From contig NZ_AUMW01000001.1 in assembly GCF_000430885.1 (NCBI RefSeq), positions 1 to 64,000 on the forward strand: DNA of 64,000 bases, written 5' to 3'. The notes beneath the pieces were generated by a model. That model saw only the letters and a list, made by a program, of their open reading frames with translations. It was not told where the DNA came from and made no database searches. Shown one piece after another: positions 1 to 6,681 of the stretch. The stretch comes from Desulfotruncus alcoholivorax DSM 16058 (GTDB lineage Bacteria > Bacillota > Desulfotomaculia > Desulfotomaculales > Desulfallaceae). The stretch's first letter is position 1; every line of letters begins with the position of its first letter. A program made the position numbers and the translations under genes.

Positions 1-2
1 GA

Positions 3-200
3 CGTGGAGCGAACCGCGCTGCTGTAGCAGTTGCTCACAGCATTTTAACCATCGTCTACCACATTATTAAACGTAAGCAACCTTATATTGAGCTTGGTCC
101 AACTTTTTATGAAGAACGCAAACGCGAAACTGTTATAAAACAGTCCATTAAGAAACTGGAATCCTTGGGATATAAGGTCACCGTTGAATTAATAGCCTAA
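3..200 (+). CDS. IS110-family transposase, C-terminal fragment (cut by window edge)
   Basis: The third frame from base 3 is open for 65 codons to a TAA at 198-200. It begins R-G-A-N-R-A-A-V-A-V-A-H-S-I-L and ends with a K-L-E-S-L-G-Y-K-V-T-V-E type tail. This is how the Transposase_20 domain of IS110/IS116/IS902 transposases usually ends (known family pattern). The enzyme is a DEDD-type recombinase that moves its own IS element. The rest of the gene lies upstream of the window, so intactness cannot be judged. The right end of the element should fall between 201 and about 348; no inverted repeats are expected for this family. Confidence 0.85.
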   Translation, partial: RGANRAAVAVAHSILTIVYHIIKRKQPYIELGPTFYEERKRETVIKQSIKKLESLGYKVTVELIA

Positions 201-348
201 CGTTTTTAATTGGGCATATAGTCCTTCTGTTGACCGGATTTGCTTTTTGTAGAATTGATCAAGTCTGGTTTAGTATGTTATTGTCTCTTTTCATGGTTGT
301 TGTTTGTTAATTTTCAGGACAGATTGCGCCATAATCCATAGCGCTTGT

Positions 349-1092
349 CTAAACAGGAGCCAGCCGGATGTTACCGGCAGCCGCCAGTTTGTCATTTTTG
401 ATTACCATTGCCCCGGTAACCGATTTAATTCCCATGGCAAAGTCAACCGCCGCCTGTAGGTCAGCTTCACTTTGCACTATATTGCCGGTAGCCGTTGCCA
501 CCGCATCCGCCAGCGCCGTTGAAGGGGCCAGGATAACCACGGCGTCGGCACAGCCGAAGCTGAGAGAATGTCCAACGGTTCCTGATGAGGTACAGATGCC
601 CAGCGGAGTCTGGTGGGGCTCGATCTCAATGGCCAGCTTGTTGGTAAAAGGAGATGGGCCGGCAAAAATCCCAACCTTTCGCAGCCTGCCGGAGCGCAGG
701 TAAATATCGCCTCCGTTTTCCACAATTACCTCAGATGACCTTCTGGCAAGATACGAACCTATATGATGGGCTATGGCGCCGGCCACTGCGGACATCGGTC
801 CGATACCGGCGGCATTGCCGGCCTCGGCCATGATGCGCACTAATTCCGGCGCTTCCTTACTTACAAGAAACGGTTCTAATGTAGTTAAAAAGAGTTCATT
901 TTCGCTGATGTAGCCCTCAATTTGGGATCTAATTGTTAAAACCTCTTTTCTAACTCCTTCAATAAGGGCAGGAGTTACAAATCTACCCGGCACGCCAATA
1001 TCCAAATCTGTTTCCTTGACGACAACCCTAAAAAAGGACAGATCCTTTTGATTATGAAGTAACCTGTAGGTCCTGTTAACATAATCCGTCAA
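349..1092 (-). CDS. UPF0280 family protein (COG2122), probable sulfide/homocysteine metabolism factor
   Basis: This is a 247-residue protein of the UPF0280/COG2122 family, which has an ApbE-like fold. Family features visible are R-T-Y-R-L-L near the N-terminus, V-K-E-T-D-L, a G-P-M-S-A-V-A-G-A-I-A stretch and an E-N-G-G-D-I-Y motif in the middle, and T-S-S-G-T-V-G-H-S further on. The open frame extends to 1170, but I choose the TTG at 1092. It follows a GGAGG with about 11 bases of spacing, starts just after the stop of the upstream ferredoxin gene (1094), and gives the usual family length. It is the last gene of the SAM-riboswitch operon. In methanogens, COG2122 proteins have been tied genetically to sulfide assimilation together with DUF39 proteins; the exact reaction is not known to me. 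Confidence 0.88.
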   Translation of the reverse strand: MTDYVNRTYRLLHNQKDLSFFRVVVKETDLDIGVPGRFVTPALIEGVRKEVLTIRSQIEGYISENELFLTTLEPFLVSKEAPELVRIMAEAGNAAGIGPMSAVAGAIAHHIGSYLARRSSEVIVENGGDIYLRSGRLRKVGIFAGPSPFTNKLAIEIEPHQTPLGICTSSGTVGHSLSFGCADAVVILAPSTALADAVATATGNIVQSEADLQAAVDFAMGIKSVTGAMVIKNDKLAAAGNIRLAPV

Positions 1093-1093
1093 A

Positions 1094-1495
1094 TTAGAAA
1101 CATACCTCCATGGCCCGCATGGGGCAAGCTTTAACACAAAGGTGGCAAACGACACAGCGGTCACTGTCAAACCGCACGATCATATCCGGCCTTTCAATGT
1201 ACAGGGCTCCCGATGGACAAATATCGGTGCAGGCGCCGCAGCTGACGCATTTTTGTTCATTCTGAATGATTTGTTCGGTCAGCGACTTAACCTGGACACC
1301 CAGACTGCGCAGATAATCAATGCCCTGTTCGGCTTTTTCTCCGTTAATGTCCAGCACCATTGTACCCTCTTTTTGAGGATTTACATTAGCCTTCAATATA
1401 TTAATAACCAAATCATAATCTTTTACCAACTTGTAGATAACCGGTTGGTCGGATATTTTTGCGTCAAAACGCAAGACCACTTTCTGGGGGGCCAT
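1094..1495 (-). CDS. NIL domain / 2x[4Fe-4S] ferredoxin protein
   Basis: A 133-residue protein with an N-terminal NIL domain (about residues 1-75; the ACT-like fold also found in methionine ABC transporter ATPases) followed by a bacterial-type ferredoxin module. The two cluster motifs are C-V-S-C-G-A-C-T-D-I-C-P and C-V-V-C-H-L-C-V-K-A-C-P, each able to ligate a [4Fe-4S] cluster. It lies 24 bases after the DUF39 gene and ends 1 base before the chosen UPF0280 start, so the three form one operon. In Methanosarcina the equivalent NIL-ferredoxin acts with DUF39 in homocysteine formation. By analogy it should supply electrons for the sulfur-incorporating reaction (inference). Confidence 0.93.
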   Translation of the reverse strand: MAPQKVVLRFDAKISDQPVIYKLVKDYDLVINILKANVNPQKEGTMVLDINGEKAEQGIDYLRSLGVQVKSLTEQIIQNEQKCVSCGACTDICPSGALYIERPDMIVRFDSDRCVVCHLCVKACPMRAMEVCF

Positions 1496-1519
1496 ATGTC
1501 CACTCTCCTTTTATACGAA

Positions 1520-2716
1520 TTAACCTTTTAACGAATTTGCAACTATGCCCGAGTCGGCATTAGCTAATAACTGCACCGGCTCGCTTAACAGAAAATCGCC
1601 TTTTTTAATCCACGTCTTCAGTGTAGCCGCGATTTCACGGGCCCGTGGGTAACTGGAAACCGGTGCCGTAGGCACTTCCTTGCCGTTAATATTAATTTTA
1701 CCGCTTTTTAGTTGAGCGTAGCTTATAAAACCAAGACTGGAGGATTTAAAATTCGGATAATCTTCACTATAGTCAACAATCGGCGCATATAACTCATCGT
1801 CGCCTACAGCTGCGTAGCGGCAAATCTCTTCATTTAAGATAGGTATGGGTATACCCAGGCCAACGGTCATAGTTGCGCCATAACCGATCATACTTGTTCC
1901 CACCAACCAGCGTGGGCTCATTTGTTTTAAATCCCCAATTACGGAAAGTGTTCCTCCGGCAAAGCCATAATCAGTTCCGTCTTCGCCGGTGTTACGGCCG
2001 GGGAAGTGCTGAGTGCCGTTCCACGCTACGTAACCGATGCCCCCTCCAAGAAAGATACGAGTCCCTATACCGATGGTTCTGAACATAGGATCTTTTAACA
2101 GAGGGCTAAGTTGCCCTGATGTAGAAAAGTGAGCGTTACCCATATGGGGCTTAAGCACTCCAAGGTAGGTATAGATAGTTTTGGCACTCAGGTTTATCGC
2201 GCAGTTGTAATTTTGATAAGCGTTGCGCGGGTTGAACAGTATAGCTTCGTTGATATCATCAATAGTAATTTCAGTTTCAATTTCTTTGCGCGGGTAACAG
2301 TCAGTGCCGTAACCCGTAGCCTTCAGCATAACTTTTTTTCTGGCTACAAGGTCCTGAATGACGTGTCCGCCGCCGTAACGAAATTCACCGGGGTGATCGC
2401 TGTTAAGCGGATCGTCTTCCCGCACCTCTGTGGCTCCGATATATGCATCAACAGCTGCAATGCCGGTATAGGCCGGTACATTGTTCAGCCAGACTTTGTG
2501 CATTTTGATTCTTGGCTTGGCATGCCCGAAACTCAAAAATGCCCCTGAAGAACACATTGGGCCGAACGTTCCTGTTGTTACAACGTCGACTTCAGAAGCG
2601 GCACGTTCCACGCCTTTTTCCTTAACCATTGACACAAGTTCTTCCGCTGTAACAACTACAGCCTTGCCTGCTTTAATTCTGGCATTGATTTCCTGGTAAG
2701 TTTTTTCAACTGCCAT
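1520..2716 (-). CDS. DUF39 homocysteine biosynthesis protein (sulfur incorporation)
   Basis: This 398-residue DUF39 (COG1900) protein is a homologue of the archaeal protein that inserts sulfur into aspartate semialdehyde to form homocysteine. Two conserved cysteines, candidates for sulfur relay, are visible: C55 in G-P-M-C-S-S-G-A-F and C140 in G-Y-G-T-D-C-Y-P-R. Gly-rich stretches such as F-L-G-G-G-I-G-Y follow. There is no CBS domain, unlike some archaeal members. The ATG at 2716 is preceded by GGAGGTGT. The gene is first in an operon with the NIL-ferredoxin and UPF0280 genes and is preceded by a SAM-I riboswitch and terminator, which fits methionine-pathway control. The assignment is strong; the enzyme mechanism is less certain. 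Confidence 0.93.
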   Translation of the reverse strand: MAVEKTYQEINARIKAGKAVVVTAEELVSMVKEKGVERAASEVDVVTTGTFGPMCSSGAFLSFGHAKPRIKMHKVWLNNVPAYTGIAAVDAYIGATEVREDDPLNSDHPGEFRYGGGHVIQDLVARKKVMLKATGYGTDCYPRKEIETEITIDDINEAILFNPRNAYQNYNCAINLSAKTIYTYLGVLKPHMGNAHFSTSGQLSPLLKDPMFRTIGIGTRIFLGGGIGYVAWNGTQHFPGRNTGEDGTDYGFAGGTLSVIGDLKQMSPRWLVGTSMIGYGATMTVGLGIPIPILNEEICRYAAVGDDELYAPIVDYSEDYPNFKSSSLGFISYAQLKSGKININGKEVPTAPVSSYPRAREIAATLKTWIKKGDFLLSEPVQLLANADSGIVANSLKG

Positions 2717-2748
2717 TTTGACACCTCCAAATTATTGTGCTCCTACCG

Positions 2749-2782
2749 GCAAAATTAAACCTCTTCTGTTACAGAAGAGGTT
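2749..2782 (-). terminator. Intrinsic terminator of the SAM riboswitch (expression platform)
   Basis: On the minus strand a perfect 11-bp stem (AACCTCTTCTG / CAGAAGAGGTT, loop TAA) is followed by TTTAATTTT. It lies between the SAM aptamer and the DUF39 start. Termination here in the SAM-bound state would shut off the homocysteine operon. Confidence 0.88.
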
Positions 2783-2798
2783 ATGATGCATTCATTAC

Positions 2799-2914
2799 CT
2801 CTTATCTGTCAGAAGCATTTAACTCCTGCAGGAATTAGCACCATACTTTGCACCAACGACAAAGCTGGTTGCCGGGTTTCATTGGGCCAGTCCCTCCACC
2901 TCTCCGGATAAGAG
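2799..2914 (-). promoter_or_regulatory. SAM-I (S-box) riboswitch
   Basis: The minus strand shows the S-box hallmarks in order. The P1 5' side is CTCTTATCC, followed by GAGAGGTGGAGGGAC, then TGGCCCAATGAAACCCGGCAAC (with the kink-turn), GGTGCTAATTCC, CTGCAGGAG and the P1 3' side GATAAGAG. P1 pairs 2906-2914 with 2799-2806. It lies about 80 bases upstream of the DUF39 homocysteine gene and is followed by an intrinsic terminator. High S-adenosylmethionine should therefore repress the operon, directly linking these genes to methionine/homocysteine supply. Confidence 0.96.
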
Positions 2915-2949
2915 CAGTTTATAAATTTTTAAGTTGTTGCACCTTACTA

Positions 2950-2978
2950 GTTTATCAATTACTATACACTAATGTCAA
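2950..2978 (-). promoter_or_regulatory. Candidate sigma-A promoter for the SAM-riboswitch operon
   Basis: The minus strand has a perfect -35 TTGACA (2978-2973). It is followed after 16-17 bases by GATAAA/ATAAAC as a weaker -10, about 35 bases upstream of the riboswitch P1. Position and -35 quality support it; the -10 is imperfect. Confidence 0.5.
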
Positions 2979-3021
2979 TATGGCAAATAAGTATCTTTGT
3001 ACAAAATTATATTTGGGGAAT

Positions 3022-3720
3022 CTATGCCTCCGCTATGAACTGTTCAGATAACCGGTCAATAGCTTTTTTTTCTATCCTGCTGACATAGGAACGAGATATA
3101 CCCAACTTTTTAGCTATCTCCTTCTGGGTTCTACGCTTTTTACCACGCAAGCCGAATCTAAGCACCAGAACCTTTCTTTCCTGCGGGGTTAAGTTCTTTA
3201 ATTTCCGCCACAGCTGTTCCTGGTCAAGAATACGGGCAACCTTTTCTGCGACGGTTTCTGCATCCGTGCTCAAAACATCCATAAAATGGATTTCATTACC
3301 TTCCTTATCGGTGCCTATAGGCTCATACAGGGACATTTCCGAGCGCATTTTTTTCTTTGACCGCATATACATTAATATCTCGTTTTCAATACATTTTGAG
3401 GCATAGGTGGCCAGGCGCGATGATTTGTTGCCGTTAAAGGTATTAACAGCTTTGATTAAGCCGATGGTGCCGATTGATATTAGGTCATCAAAATCGTCAC
3501 CGCTGCCGTCGAACTTTTTAATAATGTGAGCAACAAGTCGTAAATTTCTTTCAATTAAGACCTCTCTTGCATTATCATCACCCTTCGCCAACCTTTCCAG
3601 GTATTCCTGTTCCTCTTCCTCGGTCAATGGCTTGGGAAAACTGTTTTGCGCCACATACGACAGCAGCAGCATAATACCGTTAATTAAGGACGCAACAGCC
3701 AGAGTCCAAAAACCGGGCAA
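3022..3720 (-). CDS. sigK: RNA polymerase sporulation sigma factor SigK (pro-sigma-K)
   Basis: A 232-residue sigma-70 family factor that closely follows pro-sigma-K. A hydrophobic N-terminal pro-sequence precedes L-S-Y-V-A-Q-N-S-F-P-K-P-L, matching the region cleaved by SpoIVFB in Bacillus. Region 2 follows (N-L-R-L-V-A-H-I-I-K-K-F, D-L-I-S-I-G-T-I-G-L-I-K-A), and region 4 has a helix-turn-helix (K-E-I-A-K-K-L-G-I-S-R-S-Y-V-S-R-I-E). The start is TTG at 3720 after an AGGGGG about 8 bases away. Sigma-K directs late mother-cell gene expression during spore coat formation. The reading frame is intact, with no skin-type element splitting it. It is monocistronic, divergent from the tRNA gene. Confidence 0.96.
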   Translation of the reverse strand: MPGFWTLAVASLINGIMLLLSYVAQNSFPKPLTEEEEQEYLERLAKGDDNAREVLIERNLRLVAHIIKKFDGSGDDFDDLISIGTIGLIKAVNTFNGNKSSRLATYASKCIENEILMYMRSKKKMRSEMSLYEPIGTDKEGNEIHFMDVLSTDAETVAEKVARILDQEQLWRKLKNLTPQERKVLVLRFGLRGKKRRTQKEIAKKLGISRSYVSRIEKKAIDRLSEQFIAEA

Positions 3721-3837
3721 TATAAATTCCCCCTCTTTTAATCGGATTCTATATGATATGCTTCGAAAAGATTTTCAGTGCCTGTACATGAAAAAATTCT
3801 AACCACAATCTACATACAACAAACAAACATAAAATCC

Positions 3838-3867
3838 TTGACTTTTCACCCGGTTCAAATATATAAT
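3838..3867 (+). promoter_or_regulatory. Sigma-A promoter of tRNA-Pro
   Basis: TTGACT (3838-3843) and a perfect TATAAT (3862-3867) are separated by 18 bases. This places a start site about 33 bases before the tRNA gene. Confidence 0.75.
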
Positions 3868-3906
3868 AATTAATGCAGCCGCATTGACTGCTCAAAAAGA
3901 CGACAT

Positions 3907-3984
3907 CGGGGCGTAGCTCAGTTTGGCTAGAGCGCTACCTTGGGGTGGTAGAGGCCGCACGTTCAAGTCGTGTCGCTCCGACCA
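3907..3984 (+). tRNA. tRNA-Pro (anticodon GGG)
   Basis: A 78-nt cloverleaf can be folded by eye. The acceptor arm pairs CGGGGCG with CGCTCCG (one G-T pair), the D arm is GCTC/GAGC, and the anticodon arm is CTACC-TTGGGGT-GGTAG with GGG at positions 34-36. The T arm is GCACG-TTCAAGT-CGTGT. The discriminator A and CCA are encoded (3982-3984). It reads CCC/CCU proline codons. A sigma-A promoter lies upstream and an intrinsic terminator 2 bases downstream, so it is a single-gene unit. Confidence 0.97.
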
Positions 3985-3986
3985 TT

Positions 3987-4030
3987 AAATTCAAGGGTTC
4001 CGGCAATCGGGACCCTTGAATTTTTTATTT
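3987..4030 (+). terminator. Intrinsic terminator of tRNA-Pro
   Basis: AAATTCAAGGG (3987-3997) pairs with CCCTTGAATTT (4013-4023) and is followed by a T-rich run. Confidence 0.9.
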
Positions 4031-4073
4031 TATTTTGACGACAACCAGGGTTTGACGACAATACATGGCTGGA

Positions 4074-4265
4074 CTATTTATTGGCAGTTATCCTTTCTTG
4101 TTTAGTTAAACGGTTATCCGACCTGATTATATCGTCCCGCACGGCTTTAACGTCCTTCTTAAAAGTGTTAATGTCTTTCTGCAGTTTGTGCTGGCCCTTC
4201 TCCAAACAAATCAGCCATTCATTAATTGGCTGAAGATGCTCATTTAATTGTTCAAGTTCACTCAT
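4074..4265 (-). CDS. Small hypothetical coiled-coil protein
   Basis: A 63-residue protein that I do not recognise. It is preceded by AGGAGG with about 9 bases to the ATG, so translation is plausible. The sequence is highly charged with heptad-like spacing (L-E-Q-L-N-E-H-L, later K-L-Q-K-D-I-N-T-F-K-K-D-V) and looks like a short alpha-helical coiled coil with no membrane segment. It stands alone between the tRNA terminator and the riboswitch-khtTU unit on the opposite strand. Comparable tiny coiled-coil ORFs are common in this lineage. No function can be assigned. Confidence 0.6.
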   Translation of the reverse strand: MSELEQLNEHLQPINEWLICLEKGQHKLQKDINTFKKDVKAVRDDIIRSDNRLTKQERITANK

Positions 4266-4399
4266 TGGCGTTGCCCTCCTCTTAAAGGCGGTTCAAAGCA
4301 TCAAGGTTTTTTACCGCTCGCACATCTAAAATTAACATATAATGGTGCCGATATTTCAGTTGTATACTATAATTAAAAAAATCTTTTCTTAAAGACAAT

Positions 4400-4429
4400 T
4401 TGAGACACAATTGGAATACATGTTAAAAT
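4400..4429 (+). promoter_or_regulatory. Candidate sigma-A promoter for the riboswitch-khtTU unit
   Basis: TTGAGA (4400-4405) and TAAAAT (4424-4429) are spaced by 18 bases and lie about 20 bases before the riboswitch core. Both boxes differ by one base from consensus. Confidence 0.5.
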
Positions 4430-4448
4430 ATAAAAAATAAAATGTGTT

Positions 4449-4536
4449 TACCGAGTTGGGCAAACCTGTGCGAAAGCCGGGGACGCTAGAGCCATGGGTC
4501 TAAAGCAAATGCAATGACTGCCAGGCACCAAGGCTT
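4449..4536 (+). promoter_or_regulatory. c-di-GMP-I (GEMM-I type) riboswitch
   Basis: The core motifs of the GEMM-I aptamer appear in order. They are GGGCAAACC, a GCGAAAGC stem-loop with GAAA tetraloop, GGGACGC, AGAGCC (consensus AAAGCC), ATGGGTCTAA, then ATGAC-GCC-GG-CC in the place of the second stem and tetraloop receptor. The joining region GACGCTAGAGCC has one base more than the usual GACGCAAAGCC, and the tetraloop stem has two mismatches, so it is a slightly divergent member. An intrinsic terminator lies 21 bases after it, and then come a small ORF and khtT/khtU. The ligand is most likely cyclic di-GMP. The related 3',3'-cGAMP class cannot be excluded by eye, although the ligand-contacting G in GGGC favours c-di-GMP. 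Confidence 0.8.
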
Positions 4537-4556
4537 ACGACTATTACCGGGGTGGG

Positions 4557-4587
4557 TATGGTCTTCAGGACCATGCATTTTTATTTC
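4557..4587 (+). terminator. Intrinsic terminator after the c-di-GMP-type riboswitch
   Basis: ATGGTC-TTCAG-GACCAT (4558-4574) is followed by GCATTTTTATTT. Its position between aptamer and first ORF makes it the likely expression platform. Confidence 0.75.
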
Positions 4588-4604
4588 TAGGGAGGATACA
4601 TCTT

Positions 4605-4778
4605 ATGTCAGCAATCTTTTTCTTCAAAATGATGCGGGACCGTCAAAAAGTAAAACAGCATCCGGGCCGGCGGCACCATTGTCATAATAATTTTAAAAGT
4701 GGGAACAGGCGTTATGTAATTAAAAGATATGTCATATACTTAATGTCTTTTTTAAGTTCAAAGAAAGATATTAAATAA
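4605..4778 (+). CDS. Small basic protein (57 aa) between riboswitch and khtT
   Basis: ATG at 4605 follows a GGGAGG with about 9 bases of spacing, immediately after the riboswitch terminator. The frame runs 57 codons to TAA at 4776-4778. The product starts M-S-A-I-F-F-F-K-M-M. It is strongly basic, with many K, R and H and only two acidic residues, and has a short hydrophobic patch near residues 42-50 (Y-V-I-Y-L-M-S-F-L). I do not recognise it. It sits 14 bases before khtT, so it would be co-transcribed with the antiporter and controlled first by the riboswitch. It could be a real small regulator or membrane-associated peptide, or only a leader peptide; conservation has to decide. Confidence 0.5.
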   Translation: MSAIFFFKMMRDRQKVKQHPGRRHHCHNNFKSGNRRYVIKRYVIYLMSFLSSKKDIK

Positions 4779-4792
4779 AGGGGTGGAGATTT

Positions 4793-5290
4793 ATGAGTAC
4801 CATACGGGAAACAGACCTGCCGGGTATAGGAAGAAAGTTTCAAATTGATACACGGAGTGGGGATAAACTAGTAATTGTAGTTCATGATGACGGGAAACGA
4901 GAGATGCACCACTTTGACTATAATGACCCGGATGAAAGCATTTCCATGATTACTCTTGATGATTCCGAGGCCCGTCGTGTGGGGGCTATCCTGGGAGGCA
5001 TGGTTTATATGCCCAAAGCTCTGGAATCGGTGGATGTGGCTTTTGATGAAATGGTTATAGAGTGGTTCAAGGTTGAGCCTGAAGCTAAAGGCATTGGGAA
5101 AACAATAGGTGATCTTCATATCAGGAAAAAAACCGGGGCAGCGGTAATTGCCGTCATCTTGAAAGACCAGGCGAAAGTTATAAACCCCGGGCCCGAGCAG
5201 ATGATCTATAAAGGGGCTACTCTTGTGGTTTTGGGTGAAAGAGGACAGGTTAAGGCGTGCAAGCGACTGATCAACGATGGGAGTATGTGA
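4793..5290 (+). CDS. khtT: KhtT-like regulatory subunit of cation:proton antiporter (RCK_C domain)
   Basis: A 165-residue protein, the same length as Bacillus KhtT and similar along its whole length. It starts M-S-T-I-R-E-T-D-L-P-G-I-G-R-K-F; D-D-S-E-A-R and A-I-L-G-G-M-V-Y come in the middle. A C-terminal TrkA-C (RCK_C) domain covers about residues 75-160 (I-E-W-F-K-V, G-K-T-I-G-D-L, I-N-P-G-P-E-Q). KhtT is a cytosolic peripheral subunit that gates the K+/H+ antiporter KhtU, and Bacillus KhtT is reported to bind cyclic di-AMP. SD AAAGGGGTGGAG precedes the ATG. khtU starts 4 bases after its stop, so the two are coupled. Confidence 0.94.
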   Translation: MSTIRETDLPGIGRKFQIDTRSGDKLVIVVHDDGKREMHHFDYNDPDESISMITLDDSEARRVGAILGGMVYMPKALESVDVAFDEMVIEWFKVEPEAKGIGKTIGDLHIRKKTGAAVIAVILKDQAKVINPGPEQMIYKGATLVVLGERGQVKACKRLINDGSM

Positions 5291-5294
5291 TTAA

Positions 5295-6539
5295 ATGGAG
5301 CAAAATATTCTCTTGGAAATTGGCATTGCCATCGGCATGATAGCCGCTGCCGGGATTCTGGCTTCCCGCTTGCGGTTTTCCATCGTCCCATTGTTAATAC
5401 TGGCTGGGTTGGCCGTGGGACCGCACATGCCGCAATTGGGGATAGTTGATCTAAGGTTTATCAAAAGTGCTCCCTTAATAGACTTTATGGGACAACTAGG
5501 TGTACTTTACCTTATGTTTTACCTTGGTCTGGAATTTTCGGTCGGGCGACTGTTAAAAGCAAGCCGTGCCATCTTAAAGACCGGGTTAATATATATGGCA
5601 ATCAATTTTACAATAGGAGTTTTATATCCTTTTCTCCTGGGTTGGCCAATTAAGGAAGTACTGGTGGTTGCAGGGATAATGACAATATCATCCAGTGCTA
5701 TTGTAGCCAAGGTTCTGGTAGAACTGAAACGGGCTGTCAGACCTGAAACAGAAATGATTTTGGGCTTAATGATGTTTCAGGATGTTTTTGTTGCCATATA
5801 TTTGGCTATTGTTTCCGGGCTCGTTTTAACCGGGTCGCCGTCGCCGGTAATAATTTTGAAGTCTGCATTGGTGGCTTTAGGGTTCATGGTAGGAGTTTTG
5901 TTGTTGGGCCGCAGGTTAATATCCTTATTAAACCGCCTTCTTAATATTCCGTCAGATGAAGTGTTTATGCTGGCTTTATTTGCTGTTTTAATTTTGGTGG
6001 CAGGGTTCTCAAAATCAATACACGTTGCCGAGGCCATAGGGGCATTACTGGTTGGGCTTATTTTGGCCGAAACGGAACACATCGAAAGGATAGAACATTT
6101 AGTTGTACCTTTTAGGGATTTTTTCGGCGCCCTGTTTTTCTTTAGCTTTGGTTTAAGTATAGACCCGTTGGCACTGTCAGGTGCAGTATGGCCAGTGGTA
6201 ATAGCTGTATTGCTAACGGTTTTTGGCAATTTTGTTTCCGGCCTGATTTCCGGGCGTATATCCGGGTATTCACACCGGGCTTCCGTAAATATCGGGTTGA
6301 CAATCACCTCACGAGGAGAGTTCTCCATTGTTTTGGCCGGCCTAGCGAAAGCAGGGGCTTTGCTGCCCGTCTTACAATCCTTTGCCGCATTATATGTAAT
6401 ACTTATGGCCGTATTAGGACCCCTGTTGACTAAAGAGTCGAAGTGGATCTATTCCCAATTAAGCCGCTTGTTCAGATGGCCTCCCATAGTAGAGAAAAGT
6501 AGAGGAAAACAAAAGGGCAGGGTTGCTGCTCCCGGTTAG
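5295..6539 (+). CDS. khtU: KhtU/KefB-like K+(Na+)/H+ antiporter (CPA2 family)
   Basis: A 414-residue membrane protein with about 12 hydrophobic segments of the Na_H_Exchanger/CPA2 fold. Family signatures include L-Y-L-M-F-Y-L-G-L-E-F near residue 75, the S-S-S-A-I-V-A-K-V-L stretch, F-Q-D-V-F-V-A-I with an acidic residue in the transport path, and G-L-T-I-T-S-R-G-E-F-S-I-V in the C-terminal half. It lacks the C-terminal RCK domain of KefB/KefC, consistent with the separate KhtT subunit upstream. It should export K+ (or NH4+/Na+) in exchange for protons under alkaline or high-K+ conditions. It is followed by a bidirectional terminator. Confidence 0.93.
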   Translation: MEQNILLEIGIAIGMIAAAGILASRLRFSIVPLLILAGLAVGPHMPQLGIVDLRFIKSAPLIDFMGQLGVLYLMFYLGLEFSVGRLLKASRAILKTGLIYMAINFTIGVLYPFLLGWPIKEVLVVAGIMTISSSAIVAKVLVELKRAVRPETEMILGLMMFQDVFVAIYLAIVSGLVLTGSPSPVIILKSALVALGFMVGVLLLGRRLISLLNRLLNIPSDEVFMLALFAVLILVAGFSKSIHVAEAIGALLVGLILAETEHIERIEHLVVPFRDFFGALFFFSFGLSIDPLALSGAVWPVVIAVLLTVFGNFVSGLISGRISGYSHRASVNIGLTITSRGEFSIVLAGLAKAGALLPVLQSFAALYVILMAVLGPLLTKESKWIYSQLSRLFRWPPIVEKSRGKQKGRVAAPG

Positions 6540-6586
6540 AGACGAGATTAATATGTCAGCGGTTCTATGTCCAACATTTGAGTGAA

Positions 6587-6635
6587 AAAGGCCATAACTC
6601 TATGCAGCATAGAGCATATGGCCTTACCATTTTAT
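6587..6635. terminator. Bidirectional intrinsic terminator between khtU and acyl-CoA synthetase
   Basis: AAGGCCATA and CTCTATG (6588 onward) pair with CATAGAG and TATGGCCTT (ending 6625), around a CAG loop. T-rich sequence follows on the plus side and A-rich sequence lies before it. It lies between convergent genes. Confidence 0.8.
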
Positions 6636-6681
6636 TCGACAAGCTCATGAAGGGCGCCAATGTGGTGGGAACCCCCGGATT

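Noticed and set aside
2758-2914. Idea that the region upstream of the DUF39 gene is a T-box or attenuator
   Set aside because: The S-box motifs (GGGACTGGCCC, AAACCCGGCAACC, GGTGCTAATTCC) are complete, and no T-box sequence is present.
3022-3720. Possible skin-element disruption of sigK
   Set aside because: The frame is continuous from the pro-sequence to region 4 with no recombinase gene nearby.
4449-4536. Alternative call of a cyclic di-AMP (ydaO) riboswitch before khtTU
   Set aside because: The ydaO blocks are missing, whereas GGGCAAACC, GAAA loop, GGGACGC and GGTCTAA match GEMM-I.
5777-6328. 183-residue minus-strand open frame inside khtU
   Set aside because: It is a shadow of the antiporter gene; the residue pattern (rich in K, N, T, P) mirrors reverse complement of membrane codons.
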